DNA of 7,924 nt from contig CAYOFV010000045.1 of the NCBI GenBank assembly GCA_964403565.1, positions 1-7,924 of the forward strand. Direction: 5' to 3'. The translations under genes and the position numbers were made by a program. Of the stretch, positions 5,598-7,924 are shown in pieces. The stretch's first letter is position 1, and each line of letters opens with the position of its first letter. The notes under the pieces were generated by a model, which was not told where the DNA came from, did not search any database, and saw nothing but the letters and a program-made list of their open reading frames with translations. The DNA comes from Thioglobus_B sp964403565. GTDB taxonomy: Bacteria > Pseudomonadota > Gammaproteobacteria > PS1 > Pseudothioglobaceae.

Positions 5598-7239
5598 TAG
5601 AATTCTCCTTTGTTAGTTCTTTTTCTTGTGGTGCTAATACACAACGTATTGAGAAAGATTTAAAGGTGCGTTTCTCTTTTTTAACAATAGACATCGTTAA
5701 TAATGAAGCCTTATCGATAACTTTAGTATTTTGCAAATTAGCAATAAACTGCAAGATATTTTGATCACTAACTGACAATCCTGTCAATGTCATTGTATCG
5801 CCACCAGGGTAGTTAATATTATTTAAAGACACACCTTGTGGCACAGATGTATTAACCCCCAATAAGACAGAGTACATAAACCCTTGATTAGAGGTTAATG
5901 TTTTACTAACTTCTAGCATTCCTCCTAATGATTTCTGCTCAATCTTAATATTATCCAGTATCATTTGCTTGTCATTCTTTAGCATTTCAAGGTTATTATA
6001 TTCAACCATTAAATTATCAACACGCTCTAACTTGGAGCTGTCACTAAAGAAACTCCAAGTGGCAAACAAGACAACCAAGGCTGTAAATATAACAATACCC
6101 CATCTAGATATGAATTTCATCTTCTCTTGGCTCTTAACCCCTTCTCTATTTGGTAACAAGTTAATATTATTGGTACCTGTCACATATTCATAATAACCAA
6201 ATACATCCAATTTACGAGTTGCTAAACCTAATACTGATGAGAATACTGATGGGTTTTGCTCAGCCAATGCTTTTTCCTTTAAGTTTTCCGGTAAGGTGAC
6301 TTTTTTAAGTGCATTAAATACTTCAATTTCTACATCTGGCAATGCAGATTTAAAGTAGCTTAATGTTTCATCTAGCACTGAAAAAGTTGATGATAATAAT
6401 AATGAATCTATTGGCTGAATTTTATATTTAGACTGATAAGAAGAGAGCATCTGTCCAACTTGCATGGCAAAACGATCAATTATTTTTTTATGCAAAACAG
6501 GATCTATATCATCACTGGCTAGTAAATTCTTATCTTTGTCAGATAAATAAATATCAGAAATAAATGGCGAATCTTCGTGCAAAATTAAAATATAGTTTTC
6601 ACTTACGCCAAACTCTACAATAGCAACTGGGGCATCACCTTTGGTTAAATCTTTACGAAGTTCTAGAGCATTACGAATAGCAAAACAACGTACATCTACA
6701 ACAACAGGTTTTAGACCTGCTTGTCTTACAATATCTAAGTAATGATCAATATCATCTAGCTTGGAAGCAACAAATAAAAGGTCCATTTGGTTTTCACTAG
6801 TGTTGCGCTTTAACACCTGCCAAAAAATTGAATACTCATCCAAGTTATCTGTTAGTTGTACGACGTTTTCCCAAAGTGAATCTGTATCTACAGCCTCTTG
6901 TAATTCTTCATCAGTCATTAGTGGCAAGCTCACCACCTTAATAATAGCACTACTAACAGGAATTGATACCGCCGCATTAGTGGTGGTGATCTTTCCTTGT
7001 GTAATAATCTGTGATAGTTTATTTGCATACTGATCAGATTCATTTTTAATAGAGGATATGTCTGTTGCATCTTCAATATATTTGTAAGCAAGCCTTGATA
7101 ATGTCCACTTATCCCCATCATCACATAACTGAGCAAGGCGAATACAGCCTGGAGTGATATCAACACCCACTACATCTTCTTGCTCTACACTGAGCTTACT
7201 CAGGTAGTCCATTAATTTTTTAATTAATTTTTTAAACAT
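5587..7239 (-). CDS. PilM-PilN fusion, pilus alignment-complex protein
   Basis: One 550-residue frame carries what are normally two proteins: cytoplasmic actin-like PilM (about 350 residues) and inner-membrane PilN (about 200). An N-terminal Lys-rich amphipathic stretch (1-16) precedes the PilM domain (about 22-345), with GVDIT (25-29), the AGLKPVVVDVRCFA core (174-187) and GLATRKLD (338-345). A 13-residue linker leads to INLLPNRE (359-366), the PilN N-terminal motif that docks into PilM when the proteins are separate. One transmembrane helix (about 376-398), a coiled coil (about 401-438) and a ferredoxin-like PilN domain (to about 536) follow. No stop or plausible internal start separates the halves. 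Actin-type phosphate loops are degenerate (VEFGVSE 207-213; LSST 282-285). I chose ATG 7239 because TAAGGG lies 11 bases upstream; an in-frame GTG at 7266 would add nine residues but lacks a good site. It is analogous in layout to GspL of type II secretion. No single standard symbol applies (pilM + pilN). Confidence 0.93.
   Translation of the reverse strand: MFKKLIKKLMDYLSKLSVEQEDVVGVDITPGCIRLAQLCDDGDKWTLSRLAYKYIEDATDISSIKNESDQYANKLSQIITQGKITTTNAAVSIPVSSAIIKVVSLPLMTDEELQEAVDTDSLWENVVQLTDNLDEYSIFWQVLKRNTSENQMDLLFVASKLDDIDHYLDIVRQAGLKPVVVDVRCFAIRNALELRKDLTKGDAPVAIVEFGVSENYILILHEDSPFISDIYLSDKDKNLLASDDIDPVLHKKIIDRFAMQVGQMLSSYQSKYKIQPIDSLLLSSTFSVLDETLSYFKSALPDVEIEVFNALKKVTLPENLKEKALAEQNPSVFSSVLGLATRKLDVFGYYEYVTGTNNINLLPNREGVKSQEKMKFISRWGIVIFTALVVLFATWSFFSDSSKLERVDNLMVEYNNLEMLKNDKQMILDNIKIEQKSLGGMLEVSKTLTSNQGFMYSVLLGVNTSVPQGVSLNNINYPGGDTMTLTGLSVSDQNILQFIANLQNTKVIDKASLLTMSIVKKEKRTFKSFSIRCVLAPQEKELTKENSNGN
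5605..5611 (-). promoter_or_regulatory. Ribosome binding site of pilO (AAAGGAG)
   Basis: A strong Shine-Dalgarno match seven bases before ATG 5597, lying inside the last codons of pilMN. It fixes the pilO start at codon 1 rather than the second Met at codon 5. Confidence 0.75.
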
Positions 7240-7250
7240 AAAATCATCAA

Positions 7251-7256
7251 CCCTTA
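7251..7256 (-). promoter_or_regulatory. Ribosome binding site of the pilM-pilN fusion (TAAGGG)
   Basis: Shine-Dalgarno-like sequence 11 bases before ATG 7239, a slightly long spacing. The alternative GTG at 7266 has no comparable purine run, so this site decides the start. Confidence 0.5.
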
Positions 7257-7282
7257 AATTAACCACTCATATAGGATAGCTC

Positions 7283-7312
7283 ATTATAAATCATTATTTT
7301 GCAATACTTTAA
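7283..7312 (-). promoter_or_regulatory. Candidate sigma-70 promoter ahead of pilMN
   Basis: A perfect TATAAT lies at 7283-7288 on the minus strand in the gap between pilY1 and pilMN. The best -35 candidate is TTAAAG (7307-7312) with an 18-base spacer, a 3 of 6 match to TTGACA that overlaps the last bases of pilY1. Transcription would start near 7276, giving a leader of about 37 bases to ATG 7239. TATAAT arises easily by chance in DNA this AT-rich, and read-through from pilY1 is equally possible since no terminator hairpin is visible in the gap. Confidence 0.3.
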
Positions 7313-7924
7313 AACACTTCTCTCCAAGACTCATATGTTACCGAGCCTTTGGCTTTAGAGTTTCCTGAGAGCGGTGTAATCATAATAAGATTGTCTTTTC
7401 TTTTACCAATTACCTCGCCATCCTTGTCTTTAATATCTCCAGTACCATCACCCGTAATACCAATATAACCCTTGCCTTTATAAATAACCATTCCGGTAGC
7501 AATACCCTCACCCAAGTTAGTACTACGTAGTGTATTACCACAAGCATAATTATGCTCGGTTAGTTTAGAAGCACCAGGTTTACAAATATTGTCAGTTTTA
7601 GGAGTGTACCTTGGTGCAGATACAATTTCGTTCATTACTGTAAGCTCGCCTGTTACTTTTTCATGCTTGTCTAAATCAACATACCAACCTAAATTTGCAC
7701 TAGTTGGGCACATTCCACCATTAGTAGTATTGTTCAAATCCTTATTGATCGATCTTTTACTAATTTTCTTAAATACTGGGAAATCTTCATCCTTGAATCC
7801 GTAAATCCTATTAGCAATATCAGTTGATATTCTTTGTAGTTTTTGCTGATTGCCCGTACCATAATACATCCACAATTTTCCATCATTGCCAATCGATGGT
7901 CTTACTGAGAAAAACGACATACGA
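7309..7924 (-). CDS. pilY1: PilY1-type pilus tip protein, C-terminal fragment (N-terminus beyond window edge)
   Basis: The frame is open through the right edge (an Arg codon precedes the first in-window Met at 7920), so this is the last 204 residues of a larger protein; PilY1 proteins usually exceed 1000 residues. PilY1 is a secreted, tip-associated protein that promotes pilus assembly and surface adhesion. Numbering from that Met, visible landmarks of the C-terminal beta-propeller are VRPSIG (6-11), YYGTGN (19-24), RIYGFKDE (38-45), GWYVDL (78-83) and the extreme C-terminal SWREVF. Three cysteines (71, 113, 127) could form a disulfide in the periplasm. The propeller calcium loop and the N-terminal adhesive domain are not in the window. 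It lies 69 bases upstream of the pilMN start, on the same strand. Identification rests on these remembered family motifs together with the pil context. Confidence 0.85.
   Translation of the reverse strand, partial: RMSFFSVRPSIGNDGKLWMYYGTGNQQKLQRISTDIANRIYGFKDEDFPVFKKISKRSINKDLNNTTNGGMCPTSANLGWYVDLDKHEKVTGELTVMNEIVSAPRYTPKTDNICKPGASKLTEHNYACGNTLRSTNLGEGIATGMVIYKGKGYIGITGDGTGDIKDKDGEVIGKRKDNLIMITPLSGNSKAKGSVTYESWREVF

Noticed and set aside
6930..7166. Second minus-strand frame inside pilMN
   Set aside because: Out-of-frame shadow; the main frame carries recognisable PilM motifs through this region.
7211..7236. T-rich runs with an internal TTAATTAA palindrome, looking like a terminator
   Set aside because: These are the Lys/Leu/Ile codons of the fusion protein N-terminus; there is no GC-rich hairpin.
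1198..7239. Interpretation as an MSHA locus (mshI-J-K-L-E-G)
   Set aside because: The short lipidated secretin is MshL-like, but the mshM and mshN genes expected between secretin and ATPase are missing, the secretin ends like PilQ, PilB has the usual PilB length and ending, and PilY1 is adjacent. Not fully excluded.
7240..7266. GTG 7266 as the start of the PilM-PilN fusion
   Set aside because: It has no purine-rich site upstream and would precede the TAAGGG sequence; the ATG at 7239 begins with the Lys-rich sequence common at PilM starts. It is kept only as an alternative.
7406..7440. Asp-rich loop DIKDKDGE in the PilY1 fragment as an EF-hand-like calcium site
   Set aside because: Spacing of acidic residues does not fit the EF-hand-like loop of PilY1, and the known calcium loop lies further N-terminal, outside the window.
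1..7924. Interpretation as a type II secretion system (GspL/M/D/E/F)
   Set aside because: The PilN INLLP motif, the PilP-like gene and the PilY1 tip protein are type IV pilus features; no GspC or pseudopilin genes are present.

Overview
The window is one block of a type IVa pilus (T4aP) biogenesis cluster, with every gene on the minus strand. In transcription order, from high to low coordinates: the C-terminal end of a PilY1-type tip protein (cut by the right edge), a PilM-PilN fusion, PilO, PilP, the secretin PilQ, the extension ATPase PilB, and the platform protein PilC (cut by the left edge just before its last transmembrane helix). No RNA gene, insertion sequence, CRISPR array or convincing plus-strand gene is visible. 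The DNA is clearly AT-rich, with codons favouring A/T at the third position. Gene content and motifs fit a Gram-negative, diderm proteobacterium, plausibly a low-GC marine or symbiotic gammaproteobacterium. That taxonomic guess is an inference from composition and protein style, not from a marker gene.

Layout: pilY1 ends at 7309. A 69-base gap (7240-7308) follows, holding a TATAAT hexamer and a Shine-Dalgarno-like sequence. From pilMN onward the genes are tightly packed: pilMN/pilO overlap by 11 bases, pilO/pilP by 4 (ATGA), pilP/pilQ by 14, and pilQ/pilB by 1 (TAATG). pilB and pilC are 10 bases apart. This looks like one translationally coupled operon. There is no stretch of more than 300 bases without a gene.

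How the parts fit (family knowledge): PilC is the inner-membrane platform and PilB the hexameric ATPase that drives pilin polymerisation. PilM, PilN, PilO and PilP form the alignment complex linking the platform to PilQ, the outer-membrane pore. PilY1 is the tip-associated adhesin and priming factor. Retraction ATPase, pilins and prepilin peptidase are not in the window.

The unusual points are architectural. PilM and PilN are one polypeptide, so the usual docking of the PilN INLLP peptide onto PilM is hard-wired by a short linker. The PilM half has lost the glycine signatures of the actin-like nucleotide pocket. The secretin is short, carries a lipobox and has no AMIN domains, whereas PilP, usually the lipoprotein of the set, has no cysteine at all. 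Together these suggest a T4aP variant partly resembling GspL (type II secretion) and MshL (MSHA pilus) designs while keeping T4aP-type PilB, PilC and PilY1.
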